DNA from: Prochlorococcus marinus XMU1404
GTDB lineage: Bacteria; Cyanobacteriota; Cyanobacteriia; PCC-6307; Cyanobiaceae
Reading direction: 5' to 3'
DNA length: 64,000 nt
Assembly (NCBI RefSeq): GCF_017696175.1
Contig: NZ_JAAORE010000002.1
Location: forward strand, 186,001-250,000
Shown: positions 1 to 8,818 of the stretch, in pieces
Layout of the letters: each line of letters starts with the position of its first letter
Numbering within the stretch: the first letter of the stretch is position 1
Made by a program: the position numbers and the translations under genes
The notes under the pieces: model-generated
Database searches by the model: none
Seen by the model: the letters and a program-made list of their open reading frames with translations, nothing else
Told to the model about the DNA's origin: nothing

Positions 1-167
1 TAATGTTTAAAGATTCTTATTTGTTAGAAAAAGGTATGAATGAACAAAAAGAACAACAGAATAAAGGAAATATTGCCGTCTTACATTTAAATCCTATTGA
101 TGACTTGTCTAAAGCCAACCAAATAATGTTAGAAAACAATTGTAGTGAGATTATGTGGATTAAATAA
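1..167 (+). CDS. 3' end of an upstream gene, possibly hisZ
   Basis: An open frame beginning at base 3 or before the window ends in TAA at 165-167 and gives about 54 residues finishing in CSEIMWIK. The tail has a beta strand followed by a short acidic helix and a Cys-x-x-(I/L)-x-W ending. This reminds me of the C-terminus of cyanobacterial HisZ, the ATP phosphoribosyltransferase regulatory subunit, but the match is from memory and weak. An ATG at base 3 exists, so an independent short ORF cannot be excluded. It is co-directional with htpG. Confidence 0.35.
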   Translation, partial: MFKDSYLLEKGMNEQKEQQNKGNIAVLHLNPIDDLSKANQIMLENNCSEIMWIK

Positions 168-202
168 AACCATTTATAAGTTTATTTTGGTTTAAATTCA
201 TA

Positions 203-218
203 TATTGTTCGGACAATA
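203..218. other. perfect 6-bp stem inverted repeat upstream of htpG
   Basis: TATTGT and ACAATA flank the tetraloop TCGG, 67 bases before the htpG start. No run of T follows on the plus strand, so it is a poor terminator. It does not match the CIRCE heat-shock operator. It could be an operator or an mRNA leader hairpin. Confidence 0.3.
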
Positions 219-284
219 CTCCTAATTAAACTTGATTAACTAGTTTTTAGGAAATAAGATTTAATATGTTTGATTTTTTTTTAA

Positions 285-2189
285 ATGGAAAAAGGTGAAA
301 TTCGTATTAATACCGAAAATATTTTCCCAATTATTAAGAAGGCAGTATATTCTGACCATGAAATCTTTTTAAGAGAACTTGTTAGTAATGGTGTTGACGC
401 AATAAGTAAACGAAGAATGGCATCTATGGCAGGTGACTGTGAAAATACTGAAGAAGCTCAGGTAAAAATATCTATTGACCGTGAGAATAAAACCTTAACA
501 ATTTCTGATAATGGAATTGGAATGAATGACGAAGAAATTAAGAAGTACATAAACCAAGTAGCTTTCTCTAGCGCAGAAGAATTCCTAACAAAATATAAAA
601 AAGATAATGATGAATTTATAGGTCACTTTGGACTTGGTTTTTATTCAAGTTTCATGGTGGCAGATAGAGTTGATATATTAACTAAATCAGCGATTGGAGA
701 ATCAAAAGCTTTTAAATGGTCTTGTGATGGCTCACCAAATTTTACTTTAGAGGAGTCAGAGAGAGAGACAATTGGTACTGATGTGATACTTCACCTACTT
801 GACGAAGAGAAAGAGTTTATTGAGCCAGAAAGGATTAAATCATTAATAAAAAAATATTGTGATTTTATGCCAATAGATGTTTTATTAGAAGGTGAGACAA
901 TTAATAAGAAAAATCCTCCCTGGAGAAAACAACCTAGTGAATTAAAAGATGAAGATTATATTGAGTTGTATAAATACCTTTATCCTTTTCAAGGAGATCC
1001 ATTGTTATGGATTCATCTAAATACAGATTATCCATATGACATACAAGGGATATTGTATTTCCCTAAATTGTCTGGTAGAGCTGATTGGGAAAAGGGAGAA
1101 ATTAAACTATTTTGTAATCAAGTTTTCGTAAGCGATTCAATTAAAGAGATAGTCCCAAAATATCTTTTACCTCTAAGAGGAGTAATTGATTCTACTGATA
1201 TACCATTAAATGTAAGTAGAAGCGCATTACAAACAGATAGAAAAGTAAGATCTATATCATCATTTATTTCAAAAAAAATTGCTAATAAACTGAAGGATTT
1301 GATTAAAAATTCTCCAGAATTTTATGCAGAAATTTGGGATTCTATCTCTGCATTTATTAAAATTGGTGCTATCGAAGATGAAAAATTTGCTGAATTAGTT
1401 GTTAACAGTATTATTTTTGAAACAATCATAAATTCAGAGAAAAACATAACTAAAGATATTGAAAATAAATCACTTATTAAATCAAATGATAAATATTTCA
1501 CAACTCTCGCAAATTACAAAGAACGAAATAATAAAACTGAGTCAAAAAAAATAATTTACTGTTCAGATTCGATTGCTCAGTCAAGTGCATTAAATATCTG
1601 TTTATCTGATAACAAAGAAGTTATTAAATCAGATCCCTTAATAGATGCACAATTTCTTCCTTGGTTAGAAAGTAAAAACGAAGATTATCAGTTCCAAAGA
1701 GTTGATTCAGAAATAAATGAACTTGAAGATAAAGAATCTAATGAAATTGTAGATAAGGATGGTAAATCAAATTCAGAAAATCTTCGAGATACAATTGTTA
1801 AAGCACTTAACAATGAGAAAGTAACAGTTAAAGTTCAGTCACTATCAAGTAAAGGGGCTCCACCCGCTATGATCTTGCTTCCAGAACAAATGAGAAGAAT
1901 TAATGATATGGGTGCTTACATGGAACAAAAGCTGCCTGGCTTACCTGAATATCATGTGCTTTTAATTAACAAAGAACATCCTCTTATTGTTGGACTTAAT
2001 AAAATTACAGGCAATAAAATAATTATTGATAAAAAAGAACCTATAGAAAATCCATTGGCATCGAAAATTGCAAATCAAGTTTACGATATGGCTAAACTAT
2101 CTGTTGGTGGATTAGATCAAGAACAGATTATTAATTTACAAAATAATAATGCCGAATTAATTTCAGAATTGCTTAATTCATCAAATTGA
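285..2189 (+). CDS. htpG: HSP90-family molecular chaperone HtpG
   Basis: HtpG is the bacterial HSP90, a dimeric ATP-dependent chaperone of the cytosol that in cyanobacteria supports stress tolerance and tetrapyrrole and phycobilisome biogenesis. At 634 residues the length is normal. The GHKL ATPase domain is at the N-terminus: RELVSNGVDAI near residue 30 holds the Mg/ATP Asn, SDNGIGM lies at 74-80 and GHFGLGFYSS at 113-122. Most HtpG proteins read SNASDA where this one reads SNGVDA. The middle domain has the NVSRSALQ motif. The start ATG gives the usual short N-terminus. rpmB follows 38 bases downstream. Identification is firm. Confidence 0.97.
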   Translation: MEKGEIRINTENIFPIIKKAVYSDHEIFLRELVSNGVDAISKRRMASMAGDCENTEEAQVKISIDRENKTLTISDNGIGMNDEEIKKYINQVAFSSAEEFLTKYKKDNDEFIGHFGLGFYSSFMVADRVDILTKSAIGESKAFKWSCDGSPNFTLEESERETIGTDVILHLLDEEKEFIEPERIKSLIKKYCDFMPIDVLLEGETINKKNPPWRKQPSELKDEDYIELYKYLYPFQGDPLLWIHLNTDYPYDIQGILYFPKLSGRADWEKGEIKLFCNQVFVSDSIKEIVPKYLLPLRGVIDSTDIPLNVSRSALQTDRKVRSISSFISKKIANKLKDLIKNSPEFYAEIWDSISAFIKIGAIEDEKFAELVVNSIIFETIINSEKNITKDIENKSLIKSNDKYFTTLANYKERNNKTESKKIIYCSDSIAQSSALNICLSDNKEVIKSDPLIDAQFLPWLESKNEDYQFQRVDSEINELEDKESNEIVDKDGKSNSENLRDTIVKALNNEKVTVKVQSLSSKGAPPAMILLPEQMRRINDMGAYMEQKLPGLPEYHVLLINKEHPLIVGLNKITGNKIIIDKKEPIENPLASKIANQVYDMAKLSVGGLDQEQIINLQNNNAELISELLNSSN

Positions 2190-2227
2190 GTCGTGTGTTA
2201 AAATTTTCATAGATATAAAATAAAAAT

Positions 2228-2464
2228 ATGTCAAGAGTTTGCGAACTGACTGGTGCAAAAGCTAATAACGGGATGGCTGTGAGTCACTCACATATTCGTA
2301 CAAAAAAATTGCAACAAGTTAATCTCCAAAAAAGGAGACTTTGGTGGGAAGAAGGCAAAAAATGGGTAAATATTAAAATTAGTGCAAAGGCACTAAAATC
2401 AGTACAAAAAGTTGGATTAGATAAATATGCAAGATCAAATGGAGTTGATTTAAAAAAATTCTAA
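2228..2464 (+). CDS. rpmB: 50S ribosomal protein L28
   Basis: A 78-residue basic protein with the L28 opening ([15 protein letters not shown]) and the typical [10 protein letters not shown] stretch. L28 sits near the E site of the large ribosomal subunit. The length is standard for cyanobacteria and the ATG start gives the conserved N-terminus. The peroxiredoxin gene begins 5 bases after its stop, so the two are probably co-transcribed. No zinc-binding Cys ribbon is seen. Confidence 0.97.
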   Translation: MSRVCELTGAKANNGMAVSHSHIRTKKLQQVNLQKRRLWWEEGKKWVNIKISAKALKSVQKVGLDKYARSNGVDLKKF

Positions 2465-2469
2465 ATTTA

Positions 2470-3003
2470 ATGAAAAATTTAGTTGTAAATATATTAATAA
2501 CATTTATTATTTTCCTTAATTGTAATTCAGTTATCGCTTATGACTTTGCTCCTGAAGTTGGTGATTCGGCTCCAAGTTTTTATTTAGAAGGTTTTAATAA
2601 AAACATAAAATCAAAAAAAAATTGGGAATTAAATGATTTTCAAGGTAAATGGCTTGTTATGTATTTTTATCCAAAGGACTTTACAGCAGGATGCACTCTT
2701 GAAGCTAAAGGTTTTTCCGAATTAAAAAAAGATTTTTCAAAATATAACGCTGAAATTGTTGGCATCAGTGCTGATAATCAAAATTCCCATGAAAGTTTCT
2801 GCAGTGAGAAATCTATAAACTACACTTTATTATCTGATCCTGATGGAACTATTAGCGAGAAATATGGTTCTTGGATTCCTCCATTTTCAGATAGAAATAC
2901 TTTTTTGATTTCTCCAGAGGGGACAATTTCTTATAGATGGATAAGTGTTTTACCAATAAATCATGCCAAGGAAGTACTTAATGTACTAAAGAAAAAAATA
3001 TAA
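2470..3003 (+). CDS. secreted PrxQ/Bcp-type peroxiredoxin
   Basis: A thiol peroxidase of the AhpC/TSA superfamily, 177 residues, that should reduce hydroperoxides with thioredoxin-like partners. Residues 1-23 form a hydrophobic signal sequence ending near VIAYD, so it probably works in the periplasm or thylakoid lumen. The peroxidatic site FTAGCTLEAKGF puts the active Cys at 75. The resolving Cys usually found five residues later is absent (Lys80). Cys111 in SFCSEKS lies 36 residues downstream, the arrangement I recall for the alternative PrxQ subtype. It lies 5 bases after rpmB and just before the DUF2499 gene. Confidence 0.88.
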   Translation: MKNLVVNILITFIIFLNCNSVIAYDFAPEVGDSAPSFYLEGFNKNIKSKKNWELNDFQGKWLVMYFYPKDFTAGCTLEAKGFSELKKDFSKYNAEIVGISADNQNSHESFCSEKSINYTLLSDPDGTISEKYGSWIPPFSDRNTFLISPEGTISYRWISVLPINHAKEVLNVLKKKI

Positions 3004-3006
3004 TTT

Positions 3007-3309
3007 GTGCACGAACTTTCATTTGTTACTTGGTTAATTCATATCTCTTCAGTCATTGAATGGATATTTACCATCTTTGTTATATACAAGATTTCTAAAT
3101 ATAAAAAATATAATTTATTTTTTTGGTTAAGTTTAGCTATGGTCCCAAACTTAATAGGAGCTATGTGCGCTATAACTTGGCATATCTATGATAATCAGGA
3201 TAAATTATATGGATTAGTAACGCTTCAAGGGATATTTACATTTATTGGAAATTCAACATTAGCTTTAGCATCATTCACTATTTTTAAAAGTAAAGAGTCT
3301 TATGAATGA
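3007..3309 (+). CDS. DUF2499 (Ycf49-like) membrane protein
   Basis: A 100-residue integral membrane protein with three predicted membrane segments. The N-terminal pattern HELSFVTWLIHISSVIEW is characteristic of DUF2499, found in cyanobacteria and plastids. The function is unknown. The start is GTG at 3007, three bases after the peroxiredoxin stop. It overlaps the DUF3593 gene by 8 bases, implying translational coupling. Plants carry proteins joining the two domains (recalled), suggesting that the two products form one membrane complex. Confidence 0.82.
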   Translation: MHELSFVTWLIHISSVIEWIFTIFVIYKISKYKKYNLFFWLSLAMVPNLIGAMCAITWHIYDNQDKLYGLVTLQGIFTFIGNSTLALASFTIFKSKESYE

Positions 3310-3637
3310 TTTATTTATTAAATTAATAGAAAAAATAGCTTCAATTGACAATACGGCTTTGTTCGCAGCATCTATATTCCCATATGCAATTTTTTTGTTC
3401 TACTTATATAAAATTAAATCTGTGAATAAATTTGTAAAAACAGGTTATTCCTTAACAGTTTTATTTGTGTTTGTAACTATAGTAGTTTCTCTCTTCACCT
3501 TAAATTACTACAACAAAACCCTTGTTGAGATTGACTTCTGGCATGGTTTAGCAGAATCCTTCTTAACCTTAAGCGATTTCATTATTTTGTTGGGATTCAT
3601 AAAGATGTTAAATACCCTAGAAGTAAACAACTCTTAA
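3302..3637 (+). CDS. DUF3593 membrane protein
   Basis: A 111-residue protein with three hydrophobic segments and a conserved-looking FWHGLAESFLTLSDF stretch. It is assigned to DUF3593 from its pairing with DUF2499 and from that motif. The ATG at 3302 lies inside the upstream gene (8-base overlap). The function is unknown. The next gene is psaK, and the phylogenetic restriction to oxygenic phototrophs hints at a thylakoid role, but this is inference only. Confidence 0.75.
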   Translation: MNDLFIKLIEKIASIDNTALFAASIFPYAIFLFYLYKIKSVNKFVKTGYSLTVLFVFVTIVVSLFTLNYYNKTLVEIDFWHGLAESFLTLSDFIILLGFIKMLNTLEVNNS

Positions 3638-3663
3638 GACACATAACAATTTTGTGTTTTTTA
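3636..3663 (+). terminator. probable intrinsic terminator after the DUF3593 gene
   Basis: AAGACACA (3636-3643) pairs with TGTGTTTT (3653-3660), with one G-U pair and a 9-base loop, and runs into a short T tract. It starts at the stop codon of the DUF3593 gene and would insulate psaK. The stem is A/T-rich and therefore weak. Confidence 0.45.
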
Positions 3664-3703
3664 GGTAAAAGTATTAGAGAATATATGAAAATAACGATTT
3701 TCT

Positions 3704-3967
3704 ATGTTTACTACATTATTTGCAGCTGCTTCTGCTCCAGCAACATTCGAATGGTCACCAAAGTGTGCCGTTGTTATGATTGCATGTAATGTGTTTGCTT
3801 ATGCAATTGCTAGAGCAACTATAAGAAAACCTAATGAAGGTTTTGAAATACCTAATTCAAAATTTTATGGTGGTTTAAGTCACGCATCAGTTGTAGGAGC
3901 TAATTGCCTTGGCCATATTTTCGGAATTGGGGCCATCCTAGGATTAGCATCACGCGGTGTTTTATAA
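3704..3967 (+). CDS. psaK: photosystem I subunit PsaK
   Basis: PsaK is a peripheral photosystem I subunit with two transmembrane helices that binds chlorophyll at the edge of the complex. This 87-residue protein has a short N-terminal extension (MFTTLFAAASAPATFEWSP), then two hydrophobic segments joined by a loop with RKPNEGFEIP. The second half contains the conserved SHASVVGANCLGHIFGIGAILGL. A probable terminator lies upstream, so it is likely transcribed alone. dxs converges on it 19 bases downstream. Confidence 0.95.
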   Translation: MFTTLFAAASAPATFEWSPKCAVVMIACNVFAYAIARATIRKPNEGFEIPNSKFYGGLSHASVVGANCLGHIFGIGAILGLASRGVL

Positions 3968-3986
3968 AATTTGATTTATAAAGTTT

Positions 3987-5921
3987 TTAATTATTTAATT
4001 TGAATTTTTCGACAATTCTATCTGCCATCTGATCAGGCATAAGACCTAATTTCTCTTTACTCTGATCAGGTGATGCATGATCAACTAAAACATCAGGTAT
4101 GCCAATTCTGTATACAGGAATATTTACTTCATTATCGTTAAATAATTCAACGATAGCAGAACCAAATCCACCTATTAAGGTTCCTTCTTCCATCGTTACT
4201 ACTTTTTGAATCCTACTAGCAAGAGGCAAAATAAGTTTTTTATCGAGAGGTTTTACAAATCTTGCATTTACAATACATGCATTAATGTTCATACCTTTTA
4301 AGATCTCAGCTGTTTTAATAGCTGAAGCGACCATAGATCCATAAGCAATAATTAAAATATCATTCCCCTCTTCAAGTATCTCAGCTTCACCAATATTCAA
4401 CGGTTCCCAACCCTCATCCATTACAACTACTCCTAATCCAGAACCTCTTGGTATTCTTAATGCGGTTGGACCTTTGTGATTGATGGAAGTTATTAACATT
4501 CTTTGTAATTCGGATTCATCCTTAGGCGCCATTAAGACAAAATTAGGTATGGATCTCATATAGCTTATATCGTACTGACCTTGGTGAGTAGGTCCGTCAG
4601 CTCCAACTATCCCAGCTCTATCAAGTACGAACGATACAGGTAAATTTTGTATGCCTACATCATGAATTAATTGATCGAATGCACGTTGGAGAAAAGTGCT
4701 ATAGATGGCTACAACAGGTTTTAGTCCTTCACAGGACATTCCTGCAGCAAGAGTAACTGCATGTTGTTCAGCTATTCCCACATCAACATATTGATTTGGA
4801 ATATTTTTTTGTAATAAATCTAATCCTGTACCGGTAGCCATCGCAGCTGTAATACCAATAACTCTACTATCTTGTTCACATATTTTTAATAATGTTTGGC
4901 CAAAAATTTTACTATAACTAACTGGCTTTGGTTTTTTTGATGGAATGGATTTACCAGTAGTAAGATCAAATGCAGACTGTGCATGATATCCAACTTGATC
5001 AGCTTCAGCGTAAGGATAACCTTTCCCTTTTGTCGTAACTACATGCACAAGTACAGGTTTTTTAAGTCTATGTGCAGCATTAAATGTATTTACTAAATTT
5101 TCAATATCATGACCATCAATTGGCCCCATATATGTAAATCCTAGTTCTTCAAAAACTGCGCCTACCTTAGGAACAGCTAAACGTCTAACACTTCCTTTAA
5201 TATTCTTTAATTCTTCTGGGATGTCTTTGCCAATTAATGGAATATTTTTAACACTTTCTTGTACACTATCTGATAAAAATTGTAATGGTGGACTAAGCCT
5301 AACTTTATTTAAATAAGTAGAAAGAGCTCCAACTGGAGGAGATATAGACATATCATTATCATTTAGCACTACGACCAAGGGAGTATTTGGTAAGTGCCCT
5401 GCATGATTTATTGCTTCTAATGCCATTCCGCCAGTTAAAGCGCCGTCACCTATAACAGCTACACATTTATAGTTTTCTCCTTTCCTATCTCTCGCTATTG
5501 CCATTCCTAATGCTGCAGAAATAGATGTACTTGCATGACCAGCACCAAAATGGTCAAATTTACTTTCACTTCTTTTAAGATAGCCTGCTACCCCATTTTG
5601 TTGCCTAAGAGAATCAAAATCACTAAAACGACCTGTTATTAATTTATGGGGATAACCTTGATGCCCTACATCCCAAACAACCTTGTCTAAATTAAGATCA
5701 AGAGTCTGATATAAAGCTAATGTCAATTCAACTACACCTAATCCTGGACCAAGGTGTCCGCCACTGGTAGATACCACTTGAAGATGTCTTTCTCTAATTT
5801 GACAAGCAACTTCCTCTAATTGTGAAACTGTTAAGCCATGTAGTTCATTCGGATGGCTTAACTCACTTAAAAGCATTGAATAAAAATTGGTATCTATATA
5901 ATCTAAAACGCCGAGGGGCAA
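3987..5921 (-). CDS. dxs: 1-deoxy-D-xylulose-5-phosphate synthase
   Basis: Dxs condenses pyruvate and glyceraldehyde-3-phosphate, using thiamine diphosphate, in the first step of the MEP isoprenoid pathway that feeds carotenoids, phytol and quinones. The 644-residue length is normal. The TPP motif GDGALTGG lies at 158-165. The transketolase-like pyrimidine-binding domain has [15 protein letters not shown] around residue 435, and the C-terminal domain ends near KPDQ-like sequences. The ATG at 5921 is the first in frame and gives a short extension before ELHGL. It is divergent from ilvA. ispE, a later enzyme of the same pathway, is also in this window. Confidence 0.97.
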   Translation of the reverse strand: MPLGVLDYIDTNFYSMLLSELSHPNELHGLTVSQLEEVACQIRERHLQVVSTSGGHLGPGLGVVELTLALYQTLDLNLDKVVWDVGHQGYPHKLITGRFSDFDSLRQQNGVAGYLKRSESKFDHFGAGHASTSISAALGMAIARDRKGENYKCVAVIGDGALTGGMALEAINHAGHLPNTPLVVVLNDNDMSISPPVGALSTYLNKVRLSPPLQFLSDSVQESVKNIPLIGKDIPEELKNIKGSVRRLAVPKVGAVFEELGFTYMGPIDGHDIENLVNTFNAAHRLKKPVLVHVVTTKGKGYPYAEADQVGYHAQSAFDLTTGKSIPSKKPKPVSYSKIFGQTLLKICEQDSRVIGITAAMATGTGLDLLQKNIPNQYVDVGIAEQHAVTLAAGMSCEGLKPVVAIYSTFLQRAFDQLIHDVGIQNLPVSFVLDRAGIVGADGPTHQGQYDISYMRSIPNFVLMAPKDESELQRMLITSINHKGPTALRIPRGSGLGVVVMDEGWEPLNIGEAEILEEGNDILIIAYGSMVASAIKTAEILKGMNINACIVNARFVKPLDKKLILPLASRIQKVVTMEEGTLIGGFGSAIVELFNDNEVNIPVYRIGIPDVLVDHASPDQSKEKLGLMPDQMADRIVEKFKLNN

Positions 5922-5992
5922 AATGAGTATTTTTTTTGAAATAGATCATGTAATGTTTTATTAGATTAATAATTAATGCTAAAAATATATAT

Positions 5993-7534
5993 ATGAATGA
6001 TTATTTTGAAAAAATACTTCAAGCTGAAGTCTATGAAGTAGCAAAAAAAACACCACTAGAGAAAGCACATAATTTAAGTAATTCACTTAATAATGAGGTT
6101 TTTCTAAAAAGAGAAGATCTTCAAGATGTTTTTTCATTCAAAATAAGAGGTGCATATAACAAAATGAGTAAGCTTACCAATTCACAGCTTGCTCAGGGAG
6201 TAATTACATCAAGTGCAGGAAATCATGCTCAAGGGGTTGCACTTAGTGCTCTCAAGTTAAATTGCAAAGCAACCATTTTGATGCCCATTACTACACCTCT
6301 AGTAAAAGTTAATGCAGTAAAAAATTTAAAAGCAAAAGTTATATTATTCGGTGATAACTATGATGAAACCTACAAAGAGGCAATAAGGATTAGCCAAGAA
6401 AGAAATTTATGTTTTATTCACCCTTTTGATGATCCAGATGTTATTGCAGGACAAGGAACTATAGCTATTGAACTTGAACAGCAACTAAAGGAAAAACCTT
6501 TTGCAATTTATATTGCTGTTGGTGGAGGTGGATTAATATCAGGAATTTCTTTATACATAAAAAAAATATGGCCTGATGTAAAAATCATTGGCGTAGAGCC
6601 TGAAGACTCAGATGCTATGACAAAATCCTTGGAAGAATCAAAAATTGTAGAATTATCTTCAGTTGGTCAATTTGCAGATGGAGTGGCGGTAAAAAAAATT
6701 GGTAAAAATACTTTTGATATTGGAAGAAAATATATAGATAAGATGATTAGAGTTAATACTGATGAAATATGTGCTGCTATTAAAGATGTTTTTGAGGATA
6801 CTAGATCAATACTAGAACCAGCAGGAGCATTATCAATTGCAGGGATGAAAAAAGATATTTTGAATTCGAATCATTCAAATAGAAAAATGGTTGCTATTGC
6901 ATGTGGTGCAAATATGAATTTTGAGAGGCTTAGATTTGTAGCAGAAAGAGCAGAACTTGGAGAGTGTAAAGAAGTTATGATGGCTGTGGAAATTCCAGAA
7001 CGTGCCGGTAGTTTAATTGATTTTTGTAAGTTACTAAATAATAGAAATTTAACTGAATTTAGCTATAGAATGTCAAATTCTGAAAATGCGCAGATCTTTG
7101 TAGGAGTACAAGTCTATGGATTAATTGATAAAAAAAATCTTTTAGATAAATTCAGAAATTCGGAGTACTCATTTATTGACATAAGTGATGATGAATTATC
7201 AAAAAATCATCTCAGACATATGGTAGGTGGAAGATTACCAAAGAATTTTAAAGAAATGAATAATAGAAACTTTGTCGAGCTTTTATACAGATTTGAGTTT
7301 CCTGAAAGACCTGGAGCATTAATAAATTTCTTAAATAATATGAAATCTAATTGGTCTATAAGCGTTTTTCATTATAGGAACTATGGTGCAGATGTAGGGA
7401 AAATTGTTATTGGAGTTTTAATCGATAGAAATGAAATTTTAGAGTGGAACGAATTTGTAAGAATTTTAGGCTATAAATTCTGGGATGAAACTCAAAACGA
7501 TACATATAAACTGTTCCTTGGTGCATCAAATTAA
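5993..7534 (+). CDS. ilvA: threonine ammonia-lyase, biosynthetic
   Basis: IlvA deaminates threonine to 2-oxobutanoate, the first committed step to isoleucine. The 513-residue protein has an N-terminal PLP fold with the Schiff-base Lys50 in SFKIRGAYNK, the SSAGNHAQG substrate loop and the phosphate-binding GGGGLISG. The C-terminal third carries two ACT-like regulatory repeats, each opening with a (F/I)PERxG(S/A)L motif near residues 334 and 435, as in the long, isoleucine-inhibited form. The ATG start at 5993 is preceded by an AT-rich divergent promoter region shared with dxs. Confidence 0.95.
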   Translation: MNDYFEKILQAEVYEVAKKTPLEKAHNLSNSLNNEVFLKREDLQDVFSFKIRGAYNKMSKLTNSQLAQGVITSSAGNHAQGVALSALKLNCKATILMPITTPLVKVNAVKNLKAKVILFGDNYDETYKEAIRISQERNLCFIHPFDDPDVIAGQGTIAIELEQQLKEKPFAIYIAVGGGGLISGISLYIKKIWPDVKIIGVEPEDSDAMTKSLEESKIVELSSVGQFADGVAVKKIGKNTFDIGRKYIDKMIRVNTDEICAAIKDVFEDTRSILEPAGALSIAGMKKDILNSNHSNRKMVAIACGANMNFERLRFVAERAELGECKEVMMAVEIPERAGSLIDFCKLLNNRNLTEFSYRMSNSENAQIFVGVQVYGLIDKKNLLDKFRNSEYSFIDISDDELSKNHLRHMVGGRLPKNFKEMNNRNFVELLYRFEFPERPGALINFLNNMKSNWSISVFHYRNYGADVGKIVIGVLIDRNEILEWNEFVRILGYKFWDETQNDTYKLFLGASN

Positions 7535-7565
7535 ATATAAGGTAAATTAGGAAAGATTTCGGTAA

Positions 7566-8108
7566 TTAAAAATCAATCAGTCTGATCTGAATACCAATCC
7601 ACCATCTGATATAGATCTAGTTACTAAAGTTGAAGCCGTTCTATATTTGAAAGGTAGACCCATAACAAAAAGGGATCTTTCAGAAATTACTAATTCTGAT
7701 ATCAACTCAATAAATGATGCAATTAAAGATCTAAAAAATAAATACTCTAATCCAAGCTCTGCTATTGAGTTAAATCAAGTTAAAGATAGTTTTTCTCTAG
7801 AACTAAAATCTAGTCTTAATGATTTCGTTGAGGATTTACTTCCTTCTGATTTGAAAACATCAGAATTAAGAACATTGGCAACCATTGCAATCAAAAAAAA
7901 GATCTTGCAATCTGATCTTATACTTCTACGAGGTTCAGGAGCATATGATCATATTAAAGAATTATTAGAAAAGAAGTTTATTGTCAAACGGAAGCAAAAA
8001 GATGGCAGATCTTATTGGTTATCATTATCAGAAAAGTTTTTTCAAACTTTTGCTGTGAGTGATGAATATCTCTCAAAAATAGGAAGCCCTAATAATAAGC
8101 AGCAATAA
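7566..8108 (+). CDS. scpB: segregation and condensation protein ScpB, start codon unclear
   Basis: ScpB is a winged-helix partner of the SMC-ScpA complex in chromosome segregation. From TTG 7647 the frame encodes 153 residues. However, the frame stays open upstream to the TAA at 7563, and the extra residues contain LVTKVEAVLYLKGRPI, which matches the first conserved helix of ScpB. No ATG, GTG or TTG occurs between 7566 and 7646. Candidates are TTA 7566 (10 bases after AGGAAAG at 7549-7555), ATC 7572, CTG 7587 and ATA 7611. I give the whole open region; the exact 5' end is uncertain. Two winged-helix domains follow, ending with the RSYWLSLSEKF wing. scpA is not in the window. Confidence 0.8.
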   Translation, partial: LKINQSDLNTNPPSDIDLVTKVEAVLYLKGRPITKRDLSEITNSDINSINDAIKDLKNKYSNPSSAIELNQVKDSFSLELKSSLNDFVEDLLPSDLKTSELRTLATIAIKKKILQSDLILLRGSGAYDHIKELLEKKFIVKRKQKDGRSYWLSLSEKFFQTFAVSDEYLSKIGSPNNKQQ

Positions 8109-8146
8109 TAAGTAAATGTTAGAATATATTAAATTACAACAAGATA

Positions 8147-8425
8147 ATGTTATCTGAGATTTTTGCAGTTCTAGGTCAAACTTTATCAATTTATTCTTTC
8201 ATATTAATAATAAGAATTTTACTTACATGGTTTCCAGGAATAGATTGGAGTAACGGTGTTTTATCTGCATTAACTTCTATCACAGATCCTTATTTAAACA
8301 TTTTTAGAGGTATTATCCCTCCTATAGGAGGATTCGATATTTCATCTTTATTAGCTTTTTTACTTTTAAATGTTATTCAAAATTTAATTACAAATCTTCA
8401 GTATGCCAGCTTAGGGTATAGCTGA
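8147..8425 (+). CDS. YggT family (Ycf19-like) membrane protein
   Basis: A 92-residue membrane protein with two hydrophobic segments flanking the signature RILLTWFPGIDW and TDPYLNIFRGIIPPIGG-type motif. YggT/Ycf19 proteins occur in bacteria and plastids; roles proposed include nucleoid or thylakoid organisation and cell division (recalled, not proved here). The ATG at 8147 lies 38 bases after scpB. It converges with the mazG-like gene with only 2 bases between the stops. Confidence 0.88.
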   Translation: MLSEIFAVLGQTLSIYSFILIIRILLTWFPGIDWSNGVLSALTSITDPYLNIFRGIIPPIGGFDISSLLAFLLLNVIQNLITNLQYASLGYS

Positions 8426-8427
8426 AT

Positions 8428-8757
8428 TTACCTATCATCCCCAGAACCGCTTATCTTTCCTTTAGCAGCTCTCAATTTTAATTTTTCAAGGTTTTGTATT
8501 GCTACATCCTCTAAATTAAAATTTAATTCTGTACAAAGATTTGAGATGTACCACAAAACATCTCCTAACTCCTTTTTAATCCCTATTTTTGATTCGTTAT
8601 CAAATTTTCCATTTTTGTCTCTAATAACTTTTTTTACTTTTTCTGCTACTTCACCAGCCTCACCTACTAAACCAAGAGTTGGATAAATATTATTCGAACC
8701 TAAATTTGGATATTGTGCTGTTTCCCTAGCTTTTTTCTGATAAGTTTTAAAATCCAT
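8428..8757 (-). CDS. MazG-like nucleotide pyrophosphohydrolase
   Basis: A 109-residue all-alpha NTP pyrophosphatase of the MazG/dCTPase superfamily. The metal-binding pattern is visible as GEAGEVAEKVKK followed by KKELGDVLWYIS, the two EExxE/ELxD halves. Such enzymes hydrolyse non-canonical or excess NTPs or dNTPs; the substrate cannot be read from the sequence. The short single-domain form differs from the two-domain E. coli MazG. The ATG at 8757 is divergent from pyk, 61 bases away. Confidence 0.85.
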   Translation of the reverse strand: MDFKTYQKKARETAQYPNLGSNNIYPTLGLVGEAGEVAEKVKKVIRDKNGKFDNESKIGIKKELGDVLWYISNLCTELNFNLEDVAIQNLEKLKLRAAKGKISGSGDDR

Positions 8758-8818
8758 GACTTAAATAACTAACTTTGGGTATGTTAAATTTATTTATATC
8801 TAGCAATATTATCTATAT

